The notes: a model not told the origin generated them from the letters alone. 64,000 nucleotides of DNA from a virus (IMGVR_UViG_3300010430_002753:17272-81271), one strand, 5' to 3'. Shown: positions 33,402-41,643, counted from the first letter of the stretch. Made by a program: numbers and translations.

Positions 33402-34134
33402 ACCCGTGTTTTCTCATTTCACTAAGAATTTCAGATTTTTTATTTAATACTTTATCAAATAATGTTTGTAATTTATTAGCTGGTTTACCATTGTTATGTT
33501 TACTTATAATTTGTAAACGTAATTCGTGAGCTCTTTTCATTAAAGAATTATATAATTCTCTATATTCAGACTTTGATAATTCATCATTAATATCTTCTTC
33601 AGAAATGCTTTTTTGTTTTTTAATTTTTTTAAGTTCTTCTTTAAACGTATATTTTTTATCAGAGCTTTTATCAGGTAAAGATCTATAATATTTATCCATA
33701 CCTTTTTTATCTTTTTCATAACATTTAAATGCTTTACTTCTTGTGGTATGTTTCTTTTTACATACAAGACAGCCTGTATTAAAATGTTTTTCACTAGATA
33801 ATGTAAATTTTTTATTACTACTATAATCTGGCAATGATCTAAAATACCATTCTGTTTTATCTTCTGTTTCACCGCCAAATAATTGAGATTCTTCCCAACA
33901 CTTATATGCCTTTGCTCTACTTACGTGTTTTTTACCGCAAATAGGACAATGTTGTATTACACCATAGTCTTTTTTCTTTTCTTCTACAACATCTTTAAAT
34001 TCTGGATATTCTCTACTACCTCTTAATGTATTATAATAATCTACCATTTCTGGCTTTAATAGATAAAAATCCATTAAACATTTATGAGCCTGTCTTCTTG
34101 TTGTATGAGATTTACTACATACTGGACAATTCAT
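33388..34134 (-). CDS. Triple zinc-finger protein, 248 aa
   Basis: Three copies of CPxCxKxHxxRxxAxKC: residues 3-18 (CPVCSKSHTTRRQAHKC), about 58-74 (CPICGKKHVSRAKAYKC) and about 122-138 (CLVCKKKHTTRSKAFKC). The Cys-Cys-His-Cys spacing suits zinc binding. The linkers are acidic/basic mixed, and the C-terminal 80 residues are a Lys/Glu coiled coil (LKKIKKQKSISEEDINDELS). Likely binds nucleic acid or protein. First gene of the operon from 34167-34194; AAAAGGAG precedes the ATG. No known family name is assigned. Confidence 0.8.
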   Translation of the reverse strand: MNCPVCSKSHTTRRQAHKCLMDFYLLKPEMVDYYNTLRGSREYPEFKDVVEEKKKDYGVIQHCPICGKKHVSRAKAYKCWEESQLFGGETEDKTEWYFRSLPDYSSNKKFTLSSEKHFNTGCLVCKKKHTTRSKAFKCYEKDKKGMDKYYRSLPDKSSDKKYTFKEELKKIKKQKSISEEDINDELSKSEYRELYNSLMKRAHELRLQIISKHNNGKPANKLQTLFDKVLNKKSEILSEMRKHGYVKH

Positions 34135-34166
34135 TAATTCTCCTTTTTTAAATCTTAATTTTATAT

Positions 34167-34194
34167 ATTATACATTTATATAAAATAATGTCAA
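34167..34194 (-). promoter_or_regulatory. Sigma70-like promoter for the zinc-finger/prs/groEL operon
   Basis: TTGACA (34194-34189), 16 bp, TATAAT (34172-34167). The -35 box touches the stop of the gene at 34195. Confidence 0.8.
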
Positions 34195-34401
34195 CTACTT
34201 TTTATTTAATAGTCTAAAATTTCTATTAATATTTCTTATGTTATTTAACTCTTTTTTAAAATCAAATAGTGGATTATACAATTCATAAAATGAAATAAAT
34301 AATAAATCAATTGATTCATTTTCAATTTCACAAAGTTGATCATCTGAATATTTTGATAGTCTATTTAGAACTGCTTTTAAGATTTTATTTTTATTTCTCA
34401 T
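34195..34401 (-). CDS. Small protein with LLNK tail, 68 aa
   Basis: The body is a helical domain (MRNKNKILKAVLNRLSKYSD, acidic ENESIDLLFISFYELY) without a GPA core. Tail NINRNFRLLNKK. Another case of the tail on an unrelated body. AGGAATTAAT precedes the ATG. Confidence 0.7.
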   Translation of the reverse strand: MRNKNKILKAVLNRLSKYSDDQLCEIENESIDLLFISFYELYNPLFDFKKELNNIRNINRNFRLLNKK

Positions 34402-34422
34402 ATTAATTCCTATATAAATAAA

Positions 34423-34444
34423 AAAGGAGATGTTAATCTCCTTT
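34423..34444 (-). terminator. Rho-independent terminator after 34463-34846
   Basis: AAAGGAGAT / ATCTCCTTT with a 4-nt loop, then TTTTATTTATA on the minus strand. Confidence 0.75.
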
Positions 34445-34462
34445 AATATTTATTTTTATAAA

Positions 34463-34846
34463 TTATACTTTAAGTTCATCTAACAGTTTTTGTAATTCTT
34501 CTTTAGTTTTACCTTTAATTTCTTCATCTTCTTTTTCTGCTATTAAACTTTTAATTCTATTAGCCTTTGCTTTATTTTCAATTGCAATTTTTCTATTATC
34601 TTTTTCTTCTGATTTTGCTTTGATAATATATAAAACAATATCAAATTTTAAATTCAATTCAGTTGATTCATTTGTTCTTGTAGTAATAAAGCTTTCTTCT
34701 GCTACATCTTTTTTAGCTTTATTTAATTCAATAGCAATTTCATCTAATTGTTTTAATGTCAAACTCCATAAATCTTCAACTTGTAACATACCTTTTTTTG
34801 ATTCAAAACGTAATCTCATTCTTAATGCTTGTTCAAATATATTCAT
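34463..34846 (-). CDS. Hypothetical coiled-coil protein, 127 aa
   Basis: Mostly heptad-like charged helix (EQALRMRLRFESKKGMLQVE, NKAKANRIKSLIAEKEDEEI) with a central hydrophobic patch. Not recognised. In operon with the YfaP-like gene, 19 bp apart. Confidence 0.75.
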   Translation of the reverse strand: MNIFEQALRMRLRFESKKGMLQVEDLWSLTLKQLDEIAIELNKAKKDVAEESFITTRTNESTELNLKFDIVLYIIKAKSEEKDNRKIAIENKAKANRIKSLIAEKEDEEIKGKTKEELQKLLDELKV

Positions 34847-34865
34847 AATATTTCTCCTTATTTTT

Positions 34866-36902
34866 TTAAAATTTAATTTTTAATATTCTGTTAAAATTAC
34901 CTTCAACTTTAACAACCAATTCATTTCTTTTAGTTTCTGAAAATCCTAAACCAGATAATTGATTATCAGAATATTCAGCTGACATTTTTGATCCTAATGC
35001 TTCAAATAATCGTTTATTTGACATTAACTCTTCATTTAAAAATTCATTATAGAATCCTCTAGTTCTAACAGGATTTTTACAATCTTTTAAAAAGAATAAA
35101 TAATGTTTATTGCCCGTAGTTTTGTTATCCCAATAATTTGGACTATACATAATAGTTGAAACATCTACAAAATTATTAGTTTTAATATTCCAAATATCTT
35201 TTGAAGAACATGAACTCTCAATTAATGGTTCAACTATAAACTCACCATTTTTAAGTGTTACGTTTGCAACTTTTACAGTTTGGTCATTACGTAATTCTTT
35301 ATTGTATGAAAATTCATAAATTTTTCCATCAACTTCTAATTCAGCTGTAAATCCTGTTTTACCACCATTATGAGAATAATTATGAACTGATAATATATAT
35401 TTTCCTTCATCCATTGTATGTTTATTTGGGAATGTTATGTTTTCAACTGCTCCATTTGGTGCTTGAGTATATGGTCGCCTTATATCAACATCTAATTGAC
35501 CGCCATTGCTCATTTTACAAGGTTTTTTATATGTATTAAACGCTATTGTTTTTCCACAAGGACATTTTAAATGAGCGTCAAAATCATTATTATTTTCATT
35601 ATTGTCGTTCCACATTATACTATATCTAAAATCACCGTCAACTGCACCACCAAACTTTTTAACTAATTTTTTCATTGAACTATCTGCAATGTTACCATTG
35701 TAACTCCAACAAAAATTATTATCCCATTTAAACATTGATTTAGAATCTTTATTTTGTGGACCAATAAGACTAACTAAGTTATTAGTATGTTTACTATCTA
35801 ATAATACTTTAATATTTTTAGATTTAGGCAAAACATCGTTAATAAAATCTGTAATACTAATTTCTTCAACTTTATCAAATTTCTTTGGATTTTCAGTTAC
35901 TTCAGATTTTAATTCATCAAAAATAGATGTATTTACTTTTTCAACATCTCTATTAATATAAATAATATTATTTGCTGTGATATCATCCAATGTTGCAAAT
36001 TTTCTTTGTAGTGAATCTTCAAAACCTAATTCTTTAATTTGTTGTTCAGCTTTTTCTACCATCTTTTTTGTAAAAATTGCTTTAGGTCTTTTGTAATTTT
36101 CAGGTGCTACAACATTTTTTTCATATTTCCTTACTGCTTCATTTATATCTACATTATTTGACAAATCTATTAATAATGTTCCAATTGCAGAATTTCGTAT
36201 TCTACATACTCTATTATCAATTGAATTTTTCCAATACCAATTATCATTTTCTACATGTAATTTTTTATATTTCAAAAATTCTTCAATTGAAATTTTATAT
36301 TCAATACCTTTATATAATGATTTTTGTGCAATCAATTCTAAAATAGTTTCAGCTGCATCTACTGTTAATTCTGTCATTGCTCTTTGTAATAACTGTTTAT
36401 TTTCTTTATGTTTACCTTGAATAGCTTCAACAGAATATCGTAAATTGCTACTAACAAATTTATTAGGTAATACTAAGTTAAAATGGTCCCAAGAAATAGT
36501 TGAATTGTCTTCTAACAATTCTTTATTATTTGCTGTTCCTAACTTATTATTAATTGTAATAAATTTATTATAAATTACTTTAGAATCAATATAATTTTTT
36601 AATTCTTTTGCAACAATATTGTATGGATATTCTAAATCTTCAATATCCCAAATATTTTTAGTTTCATTATTTGAATCAATAATAACAATATTTCCAAAAT
36701 GTTGAATAAATTGTCTACAACATGAACAATCAAATTCTCTATGTTCTCTGTAGATCTCATTAGTTCCTTCTGGAAATGAATCAAGATATAAATTCCAAAA
36801 TTTTTCTTTGTCAATATTTGCTAAAAATAAATGTTTTTCATCTTTAGAAATATTTGTAAATCTTTCTTGAACTGCTTGTTTAAACTTAATAAAATCTGCC
36901 AT
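34866..36902 (-). CDS. Large protein with DUF2135/YfaP-like C-terminal domain, 678 aa
   Basis: I start at the ATG at 36902 (MADFIKFKQAVQERF) because GGAGGAAAAC precedes it; the in-frame GTG 12 bases upstream falls inside that site. The middle (about 360-560) has DFDAHLKCPCGKTIAF with two Cys pairs, followed by SNGGQLDVDIRRPYTQAPNG, ENITFPNKHTMDEGKYILSV and YSHNGGKTGFTAELEVDG. This is the strand pattern of the DUF2135/YfaP family, which often pairs with vWA proteins. The N-terminus has a CSCC motif near residue 42. Function unknown. Confidence 0.75.
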   Translation of the reverse strand: MADFIKFKQAVQERFTNISKDEKHLFLANIDKEKFWNLYLDSFPEGTNEIYREHREFDCSCCRQFIQHFGNIVIIDSNNETKNIWDIEDLEYPYNIVAKELKNYIDSKVIYNKFITINNKLGTANNKELLEDNSTISWDHFNLVLPNKFVSSNLRYSVEAIQGKHKENKQLLQRAMTELTVDAAETILELIAQKSLYKGIEYKISIEEFLKYKKLHVENDNWYWKNSIDNRVCRIRNSAIGTLLIDLSNNVDINEAVRKYEKNVVAPENYKRPKAIFTKKMVEKAEQQIKELGFEDSLQRKFATLDDITANNIIYINRDVEKVNTSIFDELKSEVTENPKKFDKVEEISITDFINDVLPKSKNIKVLLDSKHTNNLVSLIGPQNKDSKSMFKWDNNFCWSYNGNIADSSMKKLVKKFGGAVDGDFRYSIMWNDNNENNNDFDAHLKCPCGKTIAFNTYKKPCKMSNGGQLDVDIRRPYTQAPNGAVENITFPNKHTMDEGKYILSVHNYSHNGGKTGFTAELEVDGKIYEFSYNKELRNDQTVKVANVTLKNGEFIVEPLIESSCSSKDIWNIKTNNFVDVSTIMYSPNYWDNKTTGNKHYLFFLKDCKNPVRTRGFYNEFLNEELMSNKRLFEALGSKMSAEYSDNQLSGLGFSETKRNELVVKVEGNFNRILKIKF

Positions 36903-36931
36903 GTTTTCCTCCACTATTTTTTAATTATTAC

Positions 36932-36960
36932 TAATTTAATATATCTATATTTTTTGTCAA
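36932..36960 (-). promoter_or_regulatory. Weak TTGACA-type promoter for the YfaP-like operon
   Basis: TTGACA (36960-36955) is clear, but the best -10 at 16-17 bp is TAAATT. It lies 12 bp after the stop of the membrane gene at 36973. Confidence 0.5.
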
Positions 36961-36972
36961 CTAAAAAATTAA

Positions 36973-37314
36973 TTATTTTATTGGGTTATTAAATTTATTT
37001 TTTAATATTAAAAATAATCTATATAATAATTTGCAAATAAAAATGATTATTAAAATAAAAGTTATCATTGATGTCAATATTGGTAGTATAGAACATATCA
37101 TAGCTACCCAAAATACAGATATATTTTTTATTTCATCATACACACCAGTTTCTGTAAATAACCATTCGCTTTTAACTATTGTAGATGTTTTATTTGTTAA
37201 CAAATATAATATATTATTTACATTTATTTGTAATTTATTAAATTTACAAACACTTATTAATAATACTGTTAAATTAATTAACATACACATAAAATATATT
37301 GTTAAAAAAATCAT
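36973..37314 (-). CDS. Small membrane protein, about 113 aa
   Basis: Start at the ATG at 37314 (MIFLTIYFMCMLINLTVLLI), with GGAGGTTATT upstream; the in-frame 37326 TTG overlaps the site. Two or three membrane helices (about residues 1-20, 66-90 and 88-105), separated by a loop of about 40 residues. No family recognised. Own promoter at 37347-37375. Confidence 0.7.
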   Translation of the reverse strand: MIFLTIYFMCMLINLTVLLISVCKFNKLQINVNNILYLLTNKTSTIVKSEWLFTETGVYDEIKNISVFWVAMICSILPILTSMITFILIIIFICKLLYRLFLILKNKFNNPIK

Positions 37315-37346
37315 AATAACCTCCAAGTTATTTTATTTATAAATAC

Positions 37347-37375
37347 AATGTAAATAACATATAAAAATCTGTCAA
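37347..37375 (-). promoter_or_regulatory. Sigma70-like promoter for 36973-37314
   Basis: TTGACA (37375-37370), 17 bp, TACATT (37352-37347), then TGTATTTATAAATAAAA-like DNA. The -35 is 8 bp from the stop of the LLNK gene at 37384. Confidence 0.7.
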
Positions 37376-37383
37376 CTAAAAAA

Positions 37384-37698
37384 TTATTTTTTATTTAATA
37401 ACTTTAAGTTTCTTATAATATTTGCTTCTTTTTTCCAATCGTCAATATTATTAAAACGTATACCATTTATATAATACCATCCACCATATATTTCTCCAGA
37501 TTCATAATATCTAATCTCAGCTGGTCCATCTAATCTGTGTAATTTATTATTTATATAATATGTTTCAGTTCTTATTTCTCCAGATTCATTATACCAAATA
37601 GATGCTGGACCGTCAATTCTATGTTTTTTACCATTTTTATAAAATTCTAGTTTTTTAACAGTTTCACCATTTTTATAATATTCAATTATTTCTTCCAC
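37384..37698 (-). CDS. GPA-repeat protein with LLNK tail, 104 aa
   Basis: Starts at the repeat itself (MEEIIEYYKNGETVKKLEFY), then HRIDGPASIWYNESGEIRTE and HRLDGPAEIRYYESGEIYGG, then YYINGIRFNNIDDW and tail NIIRNLKLLNKK. Its start overlaps the cca stop region by 2 bp. Shares the YKNGETVKKLEFYKNGK block with the large GPA protein (4108-5490) almost letter for letter, a sign of recent exchange. Confidence 0.8.
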   Translation of the reverse strand: MEEIIEYYKNGETVKKLEFYKNGKKHRIDGPASIWYNESGEIRTETYYINNKLHRLDGPAEIRYYESGEIYGGWYYINGIRFNNIDDWKKEANIIRNLKLLNKK

Positions 37699-37700
37699 AA

Positions 37701-39101
37701 TTAAACCTTATTTAAAAGTTTTAATAATTCTTCTTTAGATATATTAGGATTTTCCATAAAAATATCTTCAGCTTTTCTCATATACTCACCAACTTTAATT
37801 CCTGGTTTAATATTAAATGTATTAATAATATCTTTTCCAGAAATAGGCATTGATACTGGTTCATGTTTTTCTTTTAGTTCAGCAATTCTTTTTGCTATAT
37901 TCGGAACTTGATAAGGTAAACAATGTTCAGGTGCATGAGAAATATTATCTGCGTGAATAACTTCTAATAATTCTGTTAATAGATTACCTGATAATTTAAT
38001 TAACTTTCTTATTGATTTATCTTTAATGTTTAAAGTTTCATTTCCCCATTGTTTAGTATGCATATGATTTTTGACAATAAAAGAAACACTATCAACTATT
38101 TCATTCTCATACTTTAATCTTTTTAAAATATCAATAACCATAGTTTCACTAAGAGTATTATGATCTATAAAACTATAATCATTTTTATCAGAATTCCATA
38201 CTCTAGTTTTTAATTTACCAATATCATGTAATAACGCAGATAGTCTAACAACTAATTTATTTTCATTTTCTAGTATTGGTTTTTTAACAACGGCTTGTAA
38301 TACGTCAAATAAATGATTAAATAAATCTGCAGAATGATATTCGTTTTGTTTAAAATCTATAGTTTCAATTAATTCTGGAATAATATAATTAATTAATCCA
38401 GTTTTTACTAAATAATATAATCCATTTAAACAATTATCAGATAACATTATTTTTGTAAATTCACTATTAATTCTCTCTTTTGATAAAATTTCTGTAGATT
38501 TATAATTTCTAATTATTGAATCGTATACATCTTTAGTTAATTTAAATCCTCTTGTAGAAAATCTAATAGCTCTTAACATTCTTAAAGGATCTTCTTTAAA
38601 AATACTATCAGGATCTGATGTTGTATTTAAAACATTATTACCTAAATCATTAATACCATTTCCAGTAAAATCTTCTAATTTATTTAAAGATATATTATAC
38701 ATTAAAGAATTAATAGTAAAATCTCTTCTTACTGCATCTTGCTCTATTGTTCCAAATTTAACTAATGGTTTTCTACTACCTTCTTCATACGCTTCTTGCC
38801 TACTCATCACAGATTCAAAATCTAAATCACTATTAGGTAATCTAAAATTAGCAGTTCCAAATCTTCCAAAGATTACTGGATTGCTATCTTTTTTATATAC
38901 TCCTAATTTCCTTGTTAAATATTCTGCTAATGCAACACCACCCATTGGTAAATTTACAACAATATCAATATCTTTAATTTCTTTCTTTTTTAACAAAATA
39001 TCTCTTACCGCGCCACCTACTATATATACCTTATTCTCAAATTGAGTATCTATAATATGCTTATTGATACTTTCAGATATTTTAAATAATCTTTCTAACA
39101 T
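37701..39101 (-). CDS. cca: tRNA nucleotidyltransferase (CCA-adding enzyme), 466 aa
   Basis: Adds CCA to tRNA 3' ends. Class II poly(A)/CCA nucleotidyltransferase motifs: VYIVGGAVRDILL near residues 25-37 (GGxVRD), DIDIVVN near 43-49 (DxD), RRDFTINSLMYN near 130, and DPLRMLRAIRFS near 165. A C-terminal HD domain has SALLHDIGKLKTR near 286-298 and HMHTKQWGN. Length fits the bacterial enzyme. Matches the need for CCA on the six tRNA-like genes here that do not encode it. The last residues LLKLLNKV resemble the LLNK tail but this may be coincidence. Confidence 0.93.
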   Translation of the reverse strand: MLERLFKISESINKHIIDTQFENKVYIVGGAVRDILLKKKEIKDIDIVVNLPMGGVALAEYLTRKLGVYKKDSNPVIFGRFGTANFRLPNSDLDFESVMSRQEAYEEGSRKPLVKFGTIEQDAVRRDFTINSLMYNISLNKLEDFTGNGINDLGNNVLNTTSDPDSIFKEDPLRMLRAIRFSTRGFKLTKDVYDSIIRNYKSTEILSKERINSEFTKIMLSDNCLNGLYYLVKTGLINYIIPELIETIDFKQNEYHSADLFNHLFDVLQAVVKKPILENENKLVVRLSALLHDIGKLKTRVWNSDKNDYSFIDHNTLSETMVIDILKRLKYENEIVDSVSFIVKNHMHTKQWGNETLNIKDKSIRKLIKLSGNLLTELLEVIHADNISHAPEHCLPYQVPNIAKRIAELKEKHEPVSMPISGKDIINTFNIKPGIKVGEYMRKAEDIFMENPNISKEELLKLLNKV

Positions 39102-39126
39102 ATAACCTCCAAATATTTATAAATAC

Positions 39127-39155
39127 AATATATCTAATTTTAAAATTTATGTCAA
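39127..39155 (-). promoter_or_regulatory. Sigma70-like promoter for cca and 37384-37698
   Basis: TTGACA (39155-39150), 17 bp, TATATT (39132-39127), followed by GTATTTATAAATATTT. The -35 box is 8 bp after the LLNKK stop at 39164. Confidence 0.8.
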
Positions 39156-39163
39156 CTAAAAAA

Positions 39164-39424
39164 TTATTTTTTATTTAATAATTTTAAATTTCTATTTATA
39201 TTAATTAGTTTATTAAATTCTTCTTTTTCATATTCGTTTCCATTTAAATAATAATATTCACTAATAATTCCACCATTTTTATGATGCCAAATTACAGTTG
39301 GCCCGTCTAATCTATGTCTTTCATCTTTTGAATTATAATAACATTCACTTTCTATTTTTTTTTCTTCTTTATCATAATATCTTATGTTTTTATAACAATC
39401 ATTTCCTAATTTTATAATTTTCAT
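39164..39424 (-). CDS. GPA-repeat protein with LLNK tail, 86 aa
   Basis: MKIIKLGNDCYKNIRYYDKE entry, HRLDGPTVIWHHKNGGIISE core (GPT instead of GPA), YYLNGNEYEKEEF and tail NINRNLKLLNKK. Last gene of the operon from 40043-40071. Confidence 0.8.
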   Translation of the reverse strand: MKIIKLGNDCYKNIRYYDKEEKKIESECYYNSKDERHRLDGPTVIWHHKNGGIISEYYYLNGNEYEKEEFNKLININRNLKLLNKK

Positions 39425-39433
39425 AATTAAACT

Positions 39434-39589
39434 TTATTTAACACAGCTATATTTATCTCTAAAATTTCGTTTTTCTTCATCACTCATTAATTTCCATTGT
39501 TTTTTTAATCTTTGATAATAAGATCTTTTATCAATTGGATTATCATAATCAACAACTTTTTTTAAAAATTTTAATACTGTTTTTCTCAT
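39434..39589 (-). CDS. Small basic protein, 51 aa
   Basis: MRKTVLKFLKKVVDYDNPID, then SYYQRLKKQWKLMSDEEKRN and FRDKYSCVK. Start ATG at 39589 with GGAAGTATATA upstream. High Lys/Arg, helical. Not recognised. Too short for standard ORF thresholds but fits the tight spacing of the operon. Confidence 0.6.
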   Translation of the reverse strand: MRKTVLKFLKKVVDYDNPIDKRSYYQRLKKQWKLMSDEEKRNFRDKYSCVK

Positions 39590-39604
39590 TATATACTTCC
39601 AATA

Positions 39605-39739
39605 TTATTTGTTTTTATTGCCATCACGCTCTTTAAAGTTTTCACATTCATCTGTTTTAACTACAGTTCCTTTTTTACTTGATTTACAAGTATTATAATT
39701 TTCACATTTTCCACATTTAACTCTAAACATATTTCTCAT
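39605..39739 (-). CDS. Small zinc-binding-like protein, 44 aa
   Basis: MRNMFRVKCGKCENYNTCKS, then KKGTVVKTDECENFKERDGN. Four cysteines spaced CxxC-x5-C-x13-C suggest a zinc knuckle. ATG at 39739 with AGGAGAATACT upstream. No family recognised. Operon member between GPA genes. Confidence 0.6.
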   Translation of the reverse strand: MRNMFRVKCGKCENYNTCKSSKKGTVVKTDECENFKERDGNKNK

Positions 39740-39748
39740 AGTATTCTC

Positions 39749-40012
39749 CTATTTTTTATTTAATAACTTTAAGTTTCTATTTATATTAATTTTTTTATTA
39801 TACTCTTCTTTTGAATAACTTTTACCATTTATCCAATAATGTTCACCTCTTATTTCTCCAGATCTATAATACCAAATTCTAGCTGGTCCATCTAATCTAT
39901 GAAGTTTTCTATTTATATAATACACTTCACTTTCTATTTTAGTTTTCTCTACATCATGATAATATATTTTTTTATAACAACCGTTTTCTAATTCAATTCT
40001 TTTCATTTTCAT
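39749..40012 (-). CDS. GPA-repeat protein with LLNK tail, 87 aa
   Basis: MKMKRIELENGCYKKIYYHD entry, HRLDGPARIWYYRSGEIRGE core, HYWINGKSYSKEEYNKK and tail NINRNLKLLNKK. First gene of the operon from 40043-40071. Closest to 40850-41122 and 39164-39424. Confidence 0.8.
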   Translation of the reverse strand: MKMKRIELENGCYKKIYYHDVEKTKIESEVYYINRKLHRLDGPARIWYYRSGEIRGEHYWINGKSYSKEEYNKKININRNLKLLNKK

Positions 40013-40042
40013 AATTAAACCTCTCTTTTTATTTATAAATAC

Positions 40043-40071
40043 AATATAAATTATACATAAAAATATGTCAA
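40043..40071 (-). promoter_or_regulatory. Sigma70-like promoter for 39164-40012
   Basis: TTGACA (40071-40066), 17 bp, TATATT (40048-40043), then GTATTTATAAATAAAAA. The -35 is 8 bp after the stop of the LLDKK gene at 40080. Confidence 0.8.
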
Positions 40072-40079
40072 CTAAAAAA

Positions 40080-40559
40080 TTATTTTTTATCTAATAACTT
40101 TAAATTTACTTGTATTTTAAAATCTTTTAAATTTTTACATCTAATTCTTTTTCCATTATAATAATATCGTATATAAGGATTAGGAGACATTGAATTATAC
40201 GCATTCATATATGATTCTAAATCTAAAACAGTAAATGCTGTATTTTCATCATATATAGTAGATGTAATCCAAGCTGGTCCGTTTATATTATGTAATTTTC
40301 CATCTTTATATTTTTTAAAACTAAATTCTGAACTTACAAAATTTACATAATTAATATATTCTTTTATAAATGTATTTACCAATTTTTTTGATGTCATTTG
40401 AATAATAATCTTAAACGTATCAAATACTATCAAATAATTATAATCAGATCCGTAATAATCGTGTATTTCTAATTTTGTATCAATATCAAATAATTTAATG
40501 TGACCAATTTTTGATGCAGATTTTATAATTTTATCTTTTAATTCTATTGATATTTTCAT
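40080..40559 (-). CDS. LLNK-tail protein, second subgroup, 159 aa
   Basis: A longer N-terminal domain (MKISIELKDKIIKSASKIGH ... LIVFDTFKIIIQMTSKKLVN) shared with 41125-41643, then FKKYKDGKLHNINGPAWITS, RYYYNGKRI and the variant tail KIQVNLKLLDKK. Function unknown. The DUF-like N-terminal domain distinguishes this subgroup from the short GPA proteins. Confidence 0.75.
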   Translation of the reverse strand: MKISIELKDKIIKSASKIGHIKLFDIDTKLEIHDYYGSDYNYLIVFDTFKIIIQMTSKKLVNTFIKEYINYVNFVSSEFSFKKYKDGKLHNINGPAWITSTIYDENTAFTVLDLESYMNAYNSMSPNPYIRYYYNGKRIRCKNLKDFKIQVNLKLLDKK

Positions 40560-40847
40560 TTAATCTTCAAATGTTATAATAGGATTTCTGCAAGTATTAT
40601 CTTTTTTATTTACTTTTAATTCTGCGTACACAGTTTTTATGTCTCTATTTTTGTTCCAATATTCTATAACAAAATTATAAGAATTGTCTATTTTTGATTT
40701 TATGCCTTTATAATTAATATTTTTTATATTAAAAAAATCATCTTTAAACTTATCATACATAACTCTAATAAATGCACCATTAACGTTATCAGCAATTTCT
40801 TCTGTATTTACGCCACCACTTGTACTAAATCTAAATTGTTGTTGCAT
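40560..40847 (-). CDS. Hypothetical protein, 95 aa
   Basis: Not recognised. Starts MQQQFRFSTSGGVNTEEIAD, with an alpha/beta body (AFIRVMYDKFKDDFFNIKNI) and a closing acidic strand. Its stop is adjacent to the start of the LLNK gene at 40080. No GPA core or tail. Confidence 0.75.
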   Translation of the reverse strand: MQQQFRFSTSGGVNTEEIADNVNGAFIRVMYDKFKDDFFNIKNINYKGIKSKIDNSYNFVIEYWNKNRDIKTVYAELKVNKKDNTCRNPIITFED

Positions 40848-40849
40848 AT

Positions 40850-41122
40850 TTACTCCTTATTTAATAACTTTAAATTTCTGTTTATATTAATTATTTTAAT
40901 TACTTCTGAATGTTTATAGAATTCTTTTTTTGAATATTCTTTACCGTTTATCCAATAATCTTTATTATATATTTTACCAGATTTATAATACCAATTTTTA
41001 GCTGGTCCTTCTAATCTATGTGATTCACCATTTGAATTATAATAATATTCATAATGAATTTTTCCATTTTCATGATAATGTATTTTTTTATAATTTCCAT
41101 TTTCTAACTTAATTCTTTTCAT
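40850..41122 (-). CDS. GPA-repeat protein with LLNK tail, 90 aa
   Basis: MKRIKLENGNYKKIHYHENG entry, HRLEGPAKNWYYKSGKIYNK core, DYWINGKEYSKKEF and tail NINRNLKLLNKE. Tight spacing on both sides (2 bp to each neighbour). Confidence 0.8.
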   Translation of the reverse strand: MKRIKLENGNYKKIHYHENGKIHYEYYYNSNGESHRLEGPAKNWYYKSGKIYNKDYWINGKEYSKKEFYKHSEVIKIININRNLKLLNKE

Positions 41123-41124
41123 AA

Positions 41125-41643
41125 TTAAACCTTATTTAATAACTTTAAATTTCTATTTATATTATATATTTTATCAAAATCTTTTTTATCTAACCCTCTT
41201 CCATGTAATTCATAATAATGTTCACAACATAAAGCTTTTCTATATTTAAAATATTCTTCATTTATATATTTTTTAGGATCTATAATATATTCATTCCAAA
41301 AATAATTAGAATTCATACTATTAAAATATACTCTGCTTGGACCTAAATCATTATGATATTTACCATTTTTTAAAAATTTAATAGTAAATGGCGATATTAC
41401 ATATTTTAAATATTTTCCATATTTTAAATGAATAATATTATTAATATATGTTGCCTTTGTATTTACTATTTCAATTTTAAATGTTTCAAAACATAATATA
41501 TAATAACTTTTATCGGCACCTTCATATTGTTTTAATTTTCCTATTGGATCTTTAACATTTAATATAGAATAATTAATATAATTATCTTTAAAATGTTTTT
41601 CAAAATGTTTTTTTAATTCTTTTTGAGTAATAATTTTTTTCAT
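41125..41643 (-). CDS. LLNK-tail protein, second subgroup, 172 aa
   Basis: N-terminal domain homologous to 40080-40559 (YYILCFETFKIEIVNTKATY), then FTIKFLKNGKYHNDLGPSRV (GPS core), a Tyr-rich middle and tail NINRNLKLLNKV. First gene of its operon after promoter 41668-41696. Confidence 0.75.
   Translation of the reverse strand: MKKIITQKELKKHFEKHFKDNYINYSILNVKDPIGKLKQYEGADKSYYILCFETFKIEIVNTKATYINNIIHLKYGKYLKYVISPFTIKFLKNGKYHNDLGPSRVYFNSMNSNYFWNEYIIDPKKYINEEYFKYRKALCCEHYYELHGRGLDKKDFDKIYNINRNLKLLNKV

Noticed and set aside
33540-33878. Open frame of 112 codons within the zinc-finger gene
   Set aside because: It lies in another frame of the zinc-finger gene, is Ile/Lys-rich and lacks a start site; it is a shadow.
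37701-39101. LLKLLNKV end of the CCA enzyme as an LLNK tail
   Set aside because: Lacks the NIxRN part and fits the normal helical end of the protein; counted as coincidence.
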